Shown piece after piece: positions 30,539 through 30,990 of a stretch of DNA of 30,990 bases. This stretch comes from a virus: positions 1 through 30,990 of IMG/VR virus record IMGVR_UViG_3300023444_000303. The stretch is one strand, 5' to 3'. Under the pieces are notes generated by a model. That model saw only the letters and a program-made list of their open reading frames with translations. It was not told the DNA's origin and searched no databases. Numbering within the stretch: position 1 is the stretch's first letter; the number at the start of each line of letters is the position of its first letter. The position numbers and the translations under genes are program-made.

Positions 30539-30990
30539 TCGTCCATCCCGGCTAAGAGTTGCTTCTCAATCTCTTTAAGCTCCCTCTGCTTTTTTGATAT
30601 CTCTTCCTTTAATAGGCCCACGCGTGCGCGCACGACGTCGCGGCCCTTGAGGGCCTTGAAGTTTCCGGCCTCGGCCTGTATAAAGAGGGGCTCCCAGCAG
30701 GCCGTGACAAAACAGAAGGCAGGCACTATCTCGGCGGGTATGCCCCACCGCTTGTTGCCGTTATAATCCTCACAGGGGTTTGTCATGCAACGGCTCTCGG
30801 CGGACCAGTTGTCCAGGGTGGACTTGGAGACCTCGATGCCCGTGAGCTTGTAAATCTCGGCGCAGATGTCGATACGGTCTTTACAGCTCTCTTTAATGGC
30901 CGATGAGACTGCGTGCCTGAGGCGCATACTGATGTCAAGGCTCCCGGCCTCAGGCTTGGGCTCCGGGCGGAGATAGGCAAAGATGCTCAT
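30535..30990 (-). CDS. Putative early regulatory protein upstream of the transposase
   Basis: A 151-aa soluble protein whose ATG is the last base triplet of the window, so a longer upstream start cannot be excluded. Residues ~20-65 are a helical region that could include a helix-turn-helix (ISVSKSTLDNWSAES-like spacing around residues 51-68), followed by a segment rich in aromatic residues and cysteine. Residues ~115-148 are a charged coiled coil (KEEISKKQRELKEIEKQL). Proteins with this layout, containing a 'choose a substrate/partner then wait at W-x-A-E-S' helix, occur next to transposases in transposable phages and are presumed to be DNA-binding regulators; that is recollection of the family type, not a proven match. 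Its stop overlaps the transposase ATG by 4 bp, so the two are translationally coupled. It is not the Mu c repressor or Ner by any visible motif. Confidence 0.6.
   Translation of the reverse strand: MSIFAYLRPEPKPEAGSLDISMRLRHAVSSAIKESCKDRIDICAEIYKLTGIEVSKSTLDNWSAESRCMTNPCEDYNGNKRWGIPAEIVPAFCFVTACWEPLFIQAEAGNFKALKGRDVVRARVGLLKEEISKKQRELKEIEKQLLAGMDE

Noticed and set aside
1-30990. tRNA genes, integrase, insertion sequences or phage ends
   Set aside because: No cloverleaf, site-specific integrase, IS-type transposase or terminal repeat array could be seen; the only recombinase is the MuA-type transposase.

Overview
The window is most of a transposable (Mu-like) phage or prophage genome. Every gene I can support lies on the minus strand, so the genome reads from high to low coordinates. 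Genes are packed tightly, with many 1-4 bp stop/start overlaps, and base composition is mostly GC-rich. The host cannot be fixed from the sequence. The composition and the CCCCCC/GGGGGG intergenic hairpins would suit a Nitrospirota- or Desulfobacterota-like bacterium, but that is a weak inference. Both phage ends lie outside the window: I see no immunity repressor, no Ner, and no terminal transposase-binding arrays.

Layout, in transcription order. (1) 30990-23441, early region: a putative regulator, a MuA-type DDE transposase, a short MuB-type AAA+ ATPase, a double winged-helix protein, several small unknown proteins, Gam, a zinc-ribbon protein, a membrane-anchored nuclease-like protein, a winged-helix protein, a GemA-like protein and a Mor-type activator. 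(2) 23440-23320, a control region rich in dyad symmetries. (3) 23319-21322, lysis: a transglycosylase, a small Cys-rich protein, a three-TM holin, a coiled-coil protein with a membrane anchor, and a small coiled-coil protein. (4) 21319-14342, packaging and head: small and large terminase, an HTH protein, a portal-MuF fusion, an S78 prohead protease, an HK97-type major capsid protein, a probable head surface protein, and a small unknown. (5) 14342-8441, head-tail joining and tail: connector, gp10-like protein, tail terminator, a 57-aa protein, tail tube, tail chaperones G and G-T made by a predicted -1 frameshift on A9, and the tape measure. (6) 8444-911, tail tip and adsorption: two small proteins, a distal tail protein carrying carbohydrate-binding-like modules in an AT-rich block, a large tail protein with two hexapeptide-repeat arrays, a beta-helix protein with a 20-residue tandem repeat, and small virion proteins. 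(7) 762-1, a D12-class adenine methyltransferase in the position that Mu uses for mom.

Functionally this is a mosaic. Replication is Mu-like (A, B, Gam, GemA, Mor), the head is HK97-like, and the tail is long and non-contractile: tube, tape measure and G/G-T are present, and no sheath or Mu baseplate genes are seen. The parts most worth a second look are the G-T frameshift, the three repeat-built tail proteins, the AT-rich binding module, the separate HTH protein resembling the domain missing from MuB, and the membrane-anchored nuclease-like protein.
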